DNA from: JBGLNL01 sp046484125
Lineage (GTDB): Bacteria > Chloroflexota > Dehalococcoidia > SZUA-161 > SpSt-899
Length of the DNA stretch: 16,883 nucleotides
Assembly (NCBI GenBank): GCA_046484125.1
Contig: JAWOBX010000004.1
Span: forward strand, 1 to 16,883
Direction: 5' to 3'
Below the pieces are notes generated by a model. It ran no database searches and had not been told where the DNA came from. It saw nothing but the letters and a program-made list of their open reading frames with translations. Positions 1 through 7,604 of the stretch are shown piece by piece. Numbering within the stretch: position 1 is the stretch's first letter; each line of letters begins with the position of its first letter. A program made the position numbers and the translations under genes.

Positions 1-349
1 CAGCAATAAGTGACGCCACACCGGCTGCCAGGCCCGCAACAGCCAGGTTGGTACCGCACATCGGAGAAATAGCCAGTTCATAACTCCCCTCCCTCAGCCT
101 CCGCAGGGCTTCCCGGGCGGCTTTCTCTACCATCTCAGTAGACACATCGCCGTAGATATAGAAGCCACCAATAGCTGTATGAGCGAGGAGAGGCACCTTT
201 TTGTCAAGTTGCTTTACGAGTAAATTGATCGTGGCATGCTCCATGGCGTGGTTCTGCCTCAGAAGTGCGGATATCTCCACCAGACGCATCCAGACCTGTG
301 AGGAGTGGTGGAAATACTCGTGTGAAGTGGCTTTACCGATACGGGACAT
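1..349 (-). CDS. DUF6391 family protein, 3' end cut off by the window edge
   Basis: The reading frame opens at an ATG (347-349) preceded by GAGGT at a short spacing, and stays open to the window edge, so 116 N-terminal residues are visible. They include the histidine-rich motif HAMEHAT (residues 34-40), a segment reading GGFYIYGDVS (61-70), and a conserved-looking MCGTN (97-101). A hydrophobic run (LAVAGLAAGVASLIA) then looks like the start of a membrane helix. I recognise this pattern as DUF6391, a family of unknown function that I recall from cyanobacteria and Chloroflexota. The histidine/glutamate motif could bind a metal, but that is inference. A promoter-like sequence lies just upstream (383-411). 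The gene is transcribed away from the site-2 protease operon. The missing C-terminus prevents a length or topology judgement. Confidence 0.7.
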   Translation of the reverse strand, partial: MSRIGKATSHEYFHHSSQVWMRLVEISALLRQNHAMEHATINLLVKQLDKKVPLLAHTAIGGFYIYGDVSTEMVEKAAREALRRLREGSYELAISPMCGTNLAVAGLAAGVASLIA

Positions 350-382
350 GAAAGTACCTCATTTGAGCCAGGCTCATGGAAT

Positions 383-411
383 AACATAACACAGGGAAGG
401 TGAATAGGCAA
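383..411 (-). promoter_or_regulatory. Probable sigma-70-type promoter of the DUF6391 gene
   Basis: Read on the minus strand there is TTGCCT (406-411), a 17-base spacer and TATGTT (383-388). This matches the TTGACA/TATAAT pattern at the preferred spacing. The expected start would be near 376, leaving a leader of about 27 bases that contains GAGGT before the ATG. Confidence 0.5.
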
Positions 412-608
412 GGAAATATGGAACTCAAGAACCCTCACCTTTCTTCCATCACATACATGAAGGAAGGACAGGCTTTGACTGTTCCCTGTTTATTGTAGCC
501 TCCCAAATTCGCGAGAGCTTATTTTTCCCCTTCAGGGGAGAACATATGATGGATACTATGCTAATATGGGTAACCGTAAATCGGTGCATTAAGAGCCCGT
601 ATCGTATA

Positions 609-635
609 TCGACGTAAACTCAACTATGTTATAAT
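609..635 (+). promoter_or_regulatory. Possible promoter of the site-2 protease / tyrA / aroA / gmk / trk operon
   Basis: A perfect TATAAT lies at 630-635. A weak -35-like TCGACG lies at 609-614 with a short 15-base spacer. Transcription would start near 642, giving a very short leader that begins at the ribosome-binding site GAGGAA (644-649). The -10 is convincing and the -35 is not. Confidence 0.45.
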
Positions 636-652
636 ACGTCAGCGAGGAAATA

Positions 653-1330
653 ATGCTTCTCTGGAATCTGGATATCCTCTTCGAGGAACCCGGTGTCTTC
701 TTCACCGTCATCCCCCTGGCAATCATCGCCCTGCTTCCCATGCTGGTCTTCCATGAGGTCAGCCACGGGGTGGTCGCCAACTGGCTCGGGGATGATACAG
801 CCAGGGTTATGGGCCGTCTAACCCTCAATCCCCTGTCACATCTCGACAAAGCCGGCACCATAATGCTGCTTCTGGTTGGATTTGGGTGGGCTAAGCCCGT
901 TCCGGTAAATCCATATCGCCTGAATATGGAGCCGCGAAAGGGAATGGCTCTTGTCGGCGCTGCTGGGCCCTTCACCAATTTCCTGATGGCCGGGGTTTTC
1001 GCTCTTTTCTTCAGAGCCGGGATACTGGACTTGCCAACCTCTCTATCTGAACTATCCTTCGCGGACATATTCGGTGTGCTTGTTCTCTTCATAGTTCAAA
1101 TAAACATCATCCTGGGGACACTCAACCTTATACCGGTTCCTCCCCTGGATGGCTTCAGGATAGTAGTGGGAATACTGCCAAGGGAGCAGGCAATATCGTT
1201 TTCCAGGCTGGAACGGTACGCTCCTCAAATTCTGCTGGTTCTAATAGGAATTCTGCTGTTTACAGGCTTTCTCTGGGATATAGTCGGCTCTCTGACCAAC
1301 GCTTTTCTCGGGCAGGATTTTTACTCATGA
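653..1330 (+). CDS. Site-2 protease family (M50) membrane metalloprotease
   Basis: This is a 225-residue integral membrane protein of the compact M50 type, which cuts peptide bonds within or near the membrane using zinc. The zinc-binding motif HEVSH is at residues 34-38, in a hydrophobic helix. The second conserved element NLIPVPPLDG (158-167) supplies the third metal ligand, D166. Between them lies GAAGPFTN (102-109), another family hallmark. Four to five hydrophobic segments are visible and there is no PDZ domain, so it resembles the small stand-alone branch rather than RseP. The ATG at 653 is preceded by GAGGAA. The stop overlaps the start of tyrA as ATGA, so this gene leads a tightly coupled operon. 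The substrate is unknown and the neighbours do not suggest one. Confidence 0.88.
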   Translation: MLLWNLDILFEEPGVFFTVIPLAIIALLPMLVFHEVSHGVVANWLGDDTARVMGRLTLNPLSHLDKAGTIMLLLVGFGWAKPVPVNPYRLNMEPRKGMALVGAAGPFTNFLMAGVFALFFRAGILDLPTSLSELSFADIFGVLVLFIVQINIILGTLNLIPVPPLDGFRIVVGILPREQAISFSRLERYAPQILLVLIGILLFTGFLWDIVGSLTNAFLGQDFYS

Positions 1331-2208
1331 GCACAAGAAGGTTAGCGATAATCGGACTCGGCCTTATCGGCGGCTCTCTCGGACTTGCCCTCAAGCAAGC
1401 CAGAGGCAACGAAATTGAAATCATCGGGTACGCCAGACGAGATGAGGTGGCATCGGAAGCTTTGAGACGCGGTGCTGTCGATAGAACGGAAAGACATCTG
1501 GCCACCGCGGTTTCAGAAACTGATATTGTTATTCTCGCCGTGCCGATAAATGCCACCAGGGGAATCCTTGAAGAGATTGCCGGGCATCTTGCTCAGAACG
1601 CGATAGTGAGTGACGTCGGAAGCACCAAGGTGCAGGTGCTTAAATGGGCGGAGGAACTCCTGCCACCAGCCGTCAGCTTTGTAGGCGGTCACCCGATGAC
1701 CGGCAAGGAAACGTCCGGCATTGAAGAAGCGGAGGAAGGACTTTTTCGCGAAAGGATATATTGTCTGACTCCCGGAATACACGCAAGCGAGGATGCCGTT
1801 GAGGCAATACAGGAGATGGTAAAATGGACAGGAGCTGAGCCCCTGTTTATTGATGGGGAAAGACACGATGTGCTGGTAGCCGGCGTCAGTCACCTGCCCC
1901 TGGTACTTGCTTCGGCGCTTGTATCGACGCTGGGCAGTGACAATCTGTGGTCCCAGATGGCGAAACTGGCCGCGAGCGGGTATAGAGATATGACCCGGCT
2001 TGCGCTGGGAGATCCGAAGCTGCATGTTGGTGTCTGTGTTACCAACAGGGAAGCTGTACTTGAATGGATTGACCGGTATATAGACGTACTGAATGAATAT
2101 CGCCGTATGATACGGGAAAACCCCCGGGAATTGGAATCCATGCTCGATAATGCACAGGGATTACGCCGGAAATGGCTGGAAGAAGAAGGATATCGATTCA
2201 ATAAGTAG
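1327..2208 (+). CDS. tyrA: Prephenate dehydrogenase
   Basis: It catalyses NAD(P)-dependent oxidative decarboxylation of prephenate to 4-hydroxyphenylpyruvate, the committed step to tyrosine, in the cytoplasm. The 293-residue protein begins with a Rossmann fingerprint, GLGLIGGSLG (residues 10-19). The catalytic-region motif GGHPMTG follows (120-126), with H122 at the position of the catalytic histidine of this family. The helical dimerisation half includes HDVLVAGVSHLP (180-191) and ASGYRDMTRLALGDP (216-230). There is no C-terminal ACT domain and no fused chorismate mutase, so tyrosine feedback through an ACT domain is not expected. The start overlaps the protease stop by 4 bp. aroA follows 11 bp later, so two enzymes on either side of chorismate are co-expressed. 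Confidence 0.92.
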   Translation: MSTRRLAIIGLGLIGGSLGLALKQARGNEIEIIGYARRDEVASEALRRGAVDRTERHLATAVSETDIVILAVPINATRGILEEIAGHLAQNAIVSDVGSTKVQVLKWAEELLPPAVSFVGGHPMTGKETSGIEEAEEGLFRERIYCLTPGIHASEDAVEAIQEMVKWTGAEPLFIDGERHDVLVAGVSHLPLVLASALVSTLGSDNLWSQMAKLAASGYRDMTRLALGDPKLHVGVCVTNREAVLEWIDRYIDVLNEYRRMIRENPRELESMLDNAQGLRRKWLEEEGYRFNK

Positions 2209-2219
2209 GTAGAGACACA

Positions 2220-3500
2220 GTGGCGCAAGCATTACGAAAGCCCCGCAGACTTAAAGGGGAGATAACCCCGCCATCCGATAAATCCATATCCCACCGCTCG
2301 CTGATTCTCAACAGTATGGCTGCTGGAGAGGCCAGCATTTCCAATTTCCTTCCAGCGGCGGATTGCCTCTCCACGCTGTCATGCTTGCAGGCAATTGGTG
2401 TTAACATCGAATTGAGGGGATCAGAGGTAAGATTGCGGGGAGCGGGGGGGGCGGGATTCACCAGACCCGATTCCGTACTGAATGCCGGCAACAGCGGTAC
2501 CACAACCAGATTGCTTTCCGGGCTGCTGGCGACCCAGCCTTTCACATCAACTATTACCGGGGACGATTCCCTGAGATTGCGCCCTATGGTACGTATAATC
2601 GAGCCTCTCCGTTTAATGGGCGCGAGGATTGAGGGAAAAGACGGAAAAGCTCCGCTGACCATCACAGGGGGTAATTTACACGGCATCAGATATAAAACAC
2701 CAGTACCCAGCGCACAGGTTAAATCAGCTATATTGATCGCTTCGTTAGCGGCTGAGGGCGCCACGGTTGTCGAGGAACCGGCCATTTCACGCGACCATAC
2801 CGAGCGTATGCTTCTTGCCATGGGAGCGGATATCAGGCCGGAGTATCTGACCGTCACTTTGAATCCGGCAGTCTCCGCCCTGAACACGCTCAATATCTCC
2901 ATACCGGGAGATATAAGTTCGGCAGCATTCTGGCTGGTCGCCGGCGTCATTCATCCCGAGGCGAGAATTACCATCAGGGGAACAGGTATGAATCCGACCA
3001 GAAACGGCATCATCGAGGTGTTGCAATCAATGGGCGCCAGTATCATAATAGAAAACCAAAGATTGGAAGGATATGAGCCGATAGCCGATTTAATGGTCGA
3101 ATCAAGCGCGTTAAAAGGCGTCGAAATAAGAGGTGACTTAATTCCGCGTCTTATCGATGAAATACCGGTAATAGCGGTAGCGGCATCGGTTGCCCGCGGA
3201 ACAACCGTTATTCGAGATGCTGCCGAGCTGCGTGTAAAAGAATCCGATAGAATCAAGGCCACTGTAACCGAGCTTACCAGAATGGGAGCGCAAATCGAAG
3301 AGACGCCTGACGGTATGGTTATACAGGGCGTTTCAAAATTGCGAGGGGCCCAATGCCAGACTTATGTAGATCACCGACTGGCTATGGCTATAGCGGTTGC
3401 CGGTATATGCGCCGAAGGGGAGACCTTTCTTTCAGAATATGAATCTGTCGATATCTCTTATCCGGATTTCTGGAGAGATCTGGAGAGAATCATCAATTAG
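2220..3500 (+). CDS. aroA: 3-phosphoshikimate 1-carboxyvinyltransferase (EPSP synthase)
   Basis: This shikimate-pathway enzyme transfers the enolpyruvyl group of PEP to shikimate 3-phosphate. The 426-residue protein shows PPSDKSISHRS (residues 17-27, with K21), the PEP-binding loop NAGNSGTTTR (88-97), SAQVK (164-168), RDHTE (191-195), NPTRNG (258-263), VKESDRIKAT (339-348) and YVDHRLAMA (382-390). SAQxK, RxHxE and NxTR are motifs I recall as typical of class II EPSP synthases. The residue equivalent to the glyphosate-sensitivity glycine is G93, not the alanine of strongly insensitive enzymes, so no special tolerance is indicated. The start is GTG with a modest purine-rich AGGTAGAG upstream, 11 bp after tyrA. 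gmk begins 6 bp after the stop. Confidence 0.95.
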   Translation: MAQALRKPRRLKGEITPPSDKSISHRSLILNSMAAGEASISNFLPAADCLSTLSCLQAIGVNIELRGSEVRLRGAGGAGFTRPDSVLNAGNSGTTTRLLSGLLATQPFTSTITGDDSLRLRPMVRIIEPLRLMGARIEGKDGKAPLTITGGNLHGIRYKTPVPSAQVKSAILIASLAAEGATVVEEPAISRDHTERMLLAMGADIRPEYLTVTLNPAVSALNTLNISIPGDISSAAFWLVAGVIHPEARITIRGTGMNPTRNGIIEVLQSMGASIIIENQRLEGYEPIADLMVESSALKGVEIRGDLIPRLIDEIPVIAVAASVARGTTVIRDAAELRVKESDRIKATVTELTRMGAQIEETPDGMVIQGVSKLRGAQCQTYVDHRLAMAIAVAGICAEGETFLSEYESVDISYPDFWRDLERIIN

Positions 3501-3506
3501 GTTGAT

Positions 3507-4280
3507 ATGACTGCTGTAACTACCGCCAATCCTCTTCTTATAGTGCTTACCGGCCCGTCGGGAGTTGGTAAGGACGCGATTGTTTCCCGGATGAAAGAGC
3601 GCGAGATGCCGTTTTTCTATGCCGTAACGGCTACAAGCCGCTCCCAGCGTCCCGGAGAGATCGATGGTATAGATTACTATTTTATCGACCGTTCAGAATT
3701 CGAACGGATGATCGATAATGATGAATTCCTTGAATGGGCCAATGTATATGGTAACCTGTATGGTGTTCCGAGGAAGACCGTAGAACAGGCTATGGCCAAG
3801 GGTAAAGATGCTGTTGTGAAGGTCGATATCCAGGGTGCTGCCACGATCAAAAAAATTGAACCGGAGGCCATAACGATTTTTATAGCCCCACCTTCCATGG
3901 AGGAGCTCGCCCGGCGTTTAAAGGAGAGGAAAACGGAGTCTGAAACCGATATTGATTTGCGTTTGAAGACCGCGCAGAATGAAATGGACAGCCGCGATTC
4001 CTTCGATTATGTGGTTGTAAGCCCGAAGAACGAGATTGATAAAGCCATCTCGGAGATAATGTCAATTATCAATGAGGAAAAAAAACGCGTCAGCCAGCGA
4101 GCCGGTGACACGGAGCAGCAAAGAAAAAGGAGGGAGGCAGCAAAGGGCAAAACTGTCGACAGGTTAACCCCGGGCCGGGCCGGTGATGAGGTGATCAGGA
4201 TTCAACGAAACCCTCGACGCGGATTCCGGCTGCCTTTGTTTTTACGAAAAATCCGTTCCAGAATGAAGGGTAAAAAGTGA
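3507..4280 (+). CDS. gmk: Guanylate kinase with an unusual basic C-terminal tail
   Basis: It phosphorylates GMP or dGMP to the diphosphate with ATP, in the cytoplasm. The P-loop is GPSGVGKD (residues 16-23). The GMP-binding region is TSRSQRPGE (43-51) followed by DYYF (56-59), with YGVP at 85-88, DIQGA at 107-111 and the lid RLKERKTESETDI (137-149). The kinase fold should end near residue 195. Residues 195-257 are an extra, strongly basic tail ending in RGFRLPLFLRKIRSRMKGKK. The P-loop has Asp (D23) after Lys where Ser or Thr is common; I believe this variant occurs in related Chloroflexota but cannot check. The start is ATG six bases after aroA, behind AGGTTGAT. The final GTGA overlaps the trkA start, so the tail is in frame and translated. 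Confidence 0.9.
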   Translation: MTAVTTANPLLIVLTGPSGVGKDAIVSRMKEREMPFFYAVTATSRSQRPGEIDGIDYYFIDRSEFERMIDNDEFLEWANVYGNLYGVPRKTVEQAMAKGKDAVVKVDIQGAATIKKIEPEAITIFIAPPSMEELARRLKERKTESETDIDLRLKTAQNEMDSRDSFDYVVVSPKNEIDKAISEIMSIINEEKKRVSQRAGDTEQQRKRREAAKGKTVDRLTPGRAGDEVIRIQRNPRRGFRLPLFLRKIRSRMKGKK

Positions 4281-5647
4281 ACATAGTGATAGTCAGTGCC
4301 GGGGTAATAGCGTCGCGTATCGCGGCGATGCTGGTTAAGGAAGGTCATGATGTGACTATCATAGACCAATCGGAGGCCGCGCTGGATAATATCAGCCTGC
4401 GGCTCGACGTGAAAACCGTGCAGGGGAGCGGTGTTAATCCAAAGGTCCTGATGGAAGCCGATGTTGGAAGCGCCGACATCGTTGTCGCTGTTACCAGAAA
4501 TGATGAGAGAAACGTGATAACCTGTTTTGTCGCCAAGGAACTCGGCGCCAAGAGAACCGTGGCAAGAATTCAAAATCCCGAGTACCCAGGGTACTTCCTG
4601 GCACCGGCAAAATCGCCCAGAGCACCGAGGCGAATAGTACGGCCCAAGAAACTAGGAGTAGATCTCCTGGTAAACCCTGAGATTCTGGCGGCGGAGTACA
4701 TCCTGGATACACTTTCAACGCTGTTCGTGAGTCCGGTGGAAAGCGTGGCTAACAATCTGGTGCAGATTGGTGAGTTTGCCGTAGAAAGGGATGAGATTAC
4801 AAACATTCCGATTGGAAGCATGGACTTCTCCAAGCCGGGAATTATCGCGCTGGTTGTTCGCTCCAGGGACGTGTTTGTCCCGGGACCGGCCGATACTCTT
4901 CAGCTTTCGGACCACGTTTTTATAGTCAGCGCATTCGGCAATATGGATGCCATAGGCAGAATGTTCAGCCGGCCAAAGAAGGCTGCCAGAAATATAATAA
5001 TAGTGGGAGGCGGGGCTGTTGGCTATCATGTAGCGGAAAACATGGAAAAAAGAGGGGCGCACGTAAAAATCATCGAGCAGGATAAGGACCGCTGTGCCGA
5101 GATTTCACGGAAACTGGAGAAGACACTGGTAATCCATGGAGAAGTAACCAGTGAGGACTTCTTACGTGATGAAGGCGTTAACTCGGCCGATGCCTTCATC
5201 GCCGCCGCCGATCGGGATGAACTGAATATCCTGATAAGCCTGCTCGCTAAAAATCTGGGCGCTTCCAGGAGCATGGGACTGGTCAACAGGAGGGAGTACA
5301 TTTCTATGGCAGAGGCGATAGGTGTCGACATCATAGTCTCGCCGCTTTTACTTGCCAATAACGCGTTCCTCCGCTTTGTCCGGGAACCCAGAGTCCTGTC
5401 TTCTACCTCTCTCGCCGGCGGAGACGCTGAAGCGATTGAGATGCTGGTCGAGCCGGAATCACCTGTCCTGGGAAAGCCCCTTAATAAAATCGACTTGCCG
5501 GAAAATGTTTTGATCGGAGCCGTAATACGTGACGGCAAAGTATCCATACCCACCGGCGATCACCTGATCAGGGAGGGGGATCGGGTGGTCCTCATCGGGC
5601 TCGGTTCTGACTTACCCGCAGGCGAAAAACTATTTGAACGCAAATGA
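4277..5647 (+). CDS. trkA: Trk potassium uptake system peripheral protein TrkA
   Basis: This cytoplasmic regulatory subunit binds NAD(H) or other nucleotides through RCK domains and gates the TrkH channel. The 456-residue protein has the double architecture: RCK-N 1 (about 1-150), RCK-C 1 (160-230), RCK-N 2 (238-365) and RCK-C 2 (380-456). The second Rossmann half has an intact IIIVGGGAVGYHVA (241-253) and an acidic strand end at E267. The first half reads IVSAGVIAS (5-13), so two of the expected glycines of the GxGxxG pattern are Ser and Ala. The first half also carries an insertion rich in Pro and basic residues after NPEY (about 104-125). The GTG start at 4277 overlaps the gmk stop, with AAGGG upstream. 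The stop overlaps trkH by 4 bp, as expected for partners. Confidence 0.92.
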   Translation: MNIVIVSAGVIASRIAAMLVKEGHDVTIIDQSEAALDNISLRLDVKTVQGSGVNPKVLMEADVGSADIVVAVTRNDERNVITCFVAKELGAKRTVARIQNPEYPGYFLAPAKSPRAPRRIVRPKKLGVDLLVNPEILAAEYILDTLSTLFVSPVESVANNLVQIGEFAVERDEITNIPIGSMDFSKPGIIALVVRSRDVFVPGPADTLQLSDHVFIVSAFGNMDAIGRMFSRPKKAARNIIIVGGGAVGYHVAENMEKRGAHVKIIEQDKDRCAEISRKLEKTLVIHGEVTSEDFLRDEGVNSADAFIAAADRDELNILISLLAKNLGASRSMGLVNRREYISMAEAIGVDIIVSPLLLANNAFLRFVREPRVLSSTSLAGGDAEAIEMLVEPESPVLGKPLNKIDLPENVLIGAVIRDGKVSIPTGDHLIREGDRVVLIGLGSDLPAGEKLFERK

Positions 5648-7101
5648 GACTTTCAGTCGTTTTTCACTACTCAGCATGGCTGCTCATAGGAATCGGGCTC
5701 TGCATGCTGATCCCGCTGTTCTTCAGCCTCTATTATGGTGATTCCGATACGGGAGCTCTCGGGACCTCTATAGGTATTACACTTGGGACAGGACTCCTTT
5801 TGTTCTACGCAGCCCGTCCGGGGGAAAGGGTCGGTGTAAGTCGCCGCGAAGCTCTTGCCCTGGTCGTATTTTCGTATCTGGCGGCCTCATTTTTCGGCGC
5901 GCTTCCCTATCATTTCGCTGGAACATTTGACAGTTTTCTTAATTCTTTTTTTGAATCCATATCCGGATTCACCACCACCGGCGCTTCCGTACTGACTTCC
6001 ATCGAAAGCGAGCCTCATGGCATCCTTTTATGGCGCAATTTTACCCAATGGCTTGGGGGCATGGGGATAGTGGTCCTTTTCGTATCCCTGTTCCCTTTAC
6101 TGGGGGTTGGCACCGCTTATCTATTCGAAGCAGAGGCTCCCGGACCTGAAGTACAGCGACTGAAAACGCACATTCGGGATACCTCCAGAACCATATGGAT
6201 ACTATACATAGGGCTTACCGTGTTGCAAGTGATCCTGCTATTGGCTGTCGGAAAGCTTTCTTTCTTTGATTCATTGTCCAATACTCTCGGCACAATGGCC
6301 ACCGGAGGTTTTTCACCCAAGGATGCCAGCATAGGCGCTTACCAGAGCCTGTCTGTAAACATTATCGTGATCTGCTTTATGTTCATGGCCGGTATCAACT
6401 TCGCGCTCTACTACGGACTGCTATGGAGGCGTTCTTTCAAGAGCTTTTGGAAAAACCCCGAATTACGTTTGTACGTGACTATTCTGGTAGGAGCGTTGTT
6501 ATTAATCTCCTGGGACCTTATATTGAATGGTGATTATTCCGCCGGAAAGGCGTTTGAGGAAGCTGCCTTTAACAGCACGTCGGTTAATACGACGACTGGA
6601 TTCGCCATATCTGATTTCGATAAATGGCCCTCTTTTTCCCGGCTTGCTCTATTAACGCTAATGATTATAGGAGGAAGTGCGGGCTCTACTGCCGGTGGTT
6701 TGAAGGTAATAAGGCTGGGGATCCTTTTCAAATACGCGCACAGGCAGATTATCATGGCCTTCAATCCACAGGCCGTGATGCCTATCAGGATGGGCGGTAA
6801 GGTTATCTCGGAGAAAACCGTCTCACGTGTCGCCGGGTTCACTATCTTATACCTGGGATTTCTCTTTGCGGGCACCTTGATAATGGCGGCATTGGAGGGG
6901 GATTTCACCACAGCGATATCCTCTATTATCGCCACTATAGGTAATGTCGGGCCCGGTCTGGGGCTGGTTGGACCGGCTGAGAACTATGCCGGTATCTCGG
7001 CTGGTGGCAAAGTGGTGCTCATGATCTGCATGCTGGCCGGCCGGCTTGAGATCATGACCGTACTGGCTCTGCTGACCCCTGCTTTCTGGCGCTGGCGGTA
7101 G
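5644..7101 (+). CDS. trkH: Trk potassium uptake system channel subunit TrkH
   Basis: This membrane subunit of the Trk/Ktr/HKT superfamily forms the potassium path across the cytoplasmic membrane. The 485 residues contain many hydrophobic helices and four pore-loop signatures, as expected for the four membrane-pore-membrane repeats: GFTTTGAS (108-115), ATGGFS (219-224), NTTTGFA (315-321) and IGNVGPGLG (432-440). Each has a selectivity-filter glycine. QWLGGMGIVVL (135-145) after the first pore and GGSAGSTAGGLKV (343-355) in the third repeat are also typical. The ATG overlaps the trkA stop (ATGA) and I see no convincing independent ribosome-binding site, so translation is probably coupled to trkA. 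It is the last gene of the plus-strand operon and converges on atpC. Confidence 0.93.
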   Translation: MRLSVVFHYSAWLLIGIGLCMLIPLFFSLYYGDSDTGALGTSIGITLGTGLLLFYAARPGERVGVSRREALALVVFSYLAASFFGALPYHFAGTFDSFLNSFFESISGFTTTGASVLTSIESEPHGILLWRNFTQWLGGMGIVVLFVSLFPLLGVGTAYLFEAEAPGPEVQRLKTHIRDTSRTIWILYIGLTVLQVILLLAVGKLSFFDSLSNTLGTMATGGFSPKDASIGAYQSLSVNIIVICFMFMAGINFALYYGLLWRRSFKSFWKNPELRLYVTILVGALLLISWDLILNGDYSAGKAFEEAAFNSTSVNTTTGFAISDFDKWPSFSRLALLTLMIIGGSAGSTAGGLKVIRLGILFKYAHRQIIMAFNPQAVMPIRMGGKVISEKTVSRVAGFTILYLGFLFAGTLIMAALEGDFTTAISSIIATIGNVGPGLGLVGPAENYAGISAGGKVVLMICMLAGRLEIMTVLALLTPAFWRWR

Positions 7102-7111
7102 GCACGCCAGA
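7085..7111. repeat. Inverted repeat overlapping the trkH stop codon
   Basis: TCTGGCG (7085-7091) and CGCCAGA (7105-7111) are perfect inverted copies flanking 13 bases that include the trkH stop. The structure could protect the 3' end of the plus-strand message or help terminate it. It has no U-tract on the plus strand. Confidence 0.4.
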
Positions 7112-7141
7112 AAAAAGGCAGAGCCTTTCGACTCTGCCTTT
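7111..7141 (-). terminator. Intrinsic terminator of the ATP synthase operon
   Basis: Arms AAAGGCAGAG (7114-7123) and CTCTGCCTTT (7132-7141) form a perfect 10-bp stem around an 8-base loop. On the minus strand the stem runs into six T residues (7116 down to 7111), the standard intrinsic terminator layout, 31 bases past the atpC stop. On the plus strand only three T residues follow, so it may also stop trkH transcripts but less efficiently. Confidence 0.85.
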
Positions 7142-7172
7142 GGAAGTACACTGATTTCAAAATGAACGGCTT

Positions 7173-7595
7173 CTATTTACGCCTGCGTGCCCTGGCCCTT
7201 TCGGCAACTTTCAAGCGCATCAGCGACCGCCTCAACGCAGCCTCAGCGCGAGCCGCGTCAACATCAGCCTGAGTTAGTAATTCCACCCTTTCCTCGGCTC
7301 TCTTCTTAGCCTCCTCGGCTCTTGAAATATCGATCTCTTCAGCTCGTTCGGCGCTATCGGCCAATATAGTCACCTTATCGTTCATCAGCTCAAAAAACCC
7401 GCCGCTCACAAAGATGGCGCTGTCTTCATCGCCCTTTCGTACAATGAGTTCTCCAGGTTGAAGCATAGTCATTATAGGCGCATGGCTGGGTAATACCGCC
7501 ATCTCCCCCTCGATTCCCGGCACCACTATCAAGTCCACCTCATCTGAGTGAACTATCCTCTCCGCCGTGACTATCTCCAGATTCAGTTTACCCAT
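7173..7595 (-). CDS. atpC: F-type ATP synthase epsilon subunit
   Basis: This central-stalk subunit links gamma to the c-ring and can inhibit ATP hydrolysis. The 140 residues have the N-terminal beta-sandwich (about 1-85), including VPGIEGEMAVLPSHAP (25-40), and a full-length C-terminal helical hairpin (about 88-135) that ends in a basic run. The hairpin is the part that can extend up the stalk as an inhibitor, so that regulatory mode is possible. The ATG lies 9 bp after the atpD stop, with AGGAAC overlapping that stop codon, suggesting coupled translation. It is the last gene of the operon and the terminator at 7111-7141 follows. Confidence 0.93.
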   Translation of the reverse strand: MGKLNLEIVTAERIVHSDEVDLIVVPGIEGEMAVLPSHAPIMTMLQPGELIVRKGDEDSAIFVSGGFFELMNDKVTILADSAERAEEIDISRAEEAKKRAEERVELLTQADVDAARAEAALRRSLMRLKVAERARARRRK

Positions 7596-7604
7596 TTTCA
7601 GTTC

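Larger units (their letters stand above)
350..652. other. Divergent intergenic region, 303 bp
   Basis: This stretch separates the DUF6391 gene from the plus-strand operon and holds a promoter-like sequence for each direction near its ends. In the middle (523-542) is a short hairpin, TTTTCCCC-TTCA-GGGGAGAA, fully paired as plus-strand RNA if one U-G pair is allowed. It has no U-tract on either strand, so it is not a classic terminator. I see no open frame with a ribosome-binding site and no RNA gene here. Confidence 0.55.

Noticed and set aside
2198..2950. Long open frame (250 codons) on the minus strand across aroA
   Set aside because: It lies antisense to a clear EPSP synthase and has no recognisable motif or ribosome-binding site. 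Similar antisense frames at 1513-2025, 4715-5062 and 5026-5553 were rejected for the same reason.
2220..3500. Glyphosate-insensitive EPSP synthase
   Set aside because: Class II-like motifs are present, but the key position keeps glycine (G93 in GNSGT) rather than the alanine of strongly insensitive enzymes.
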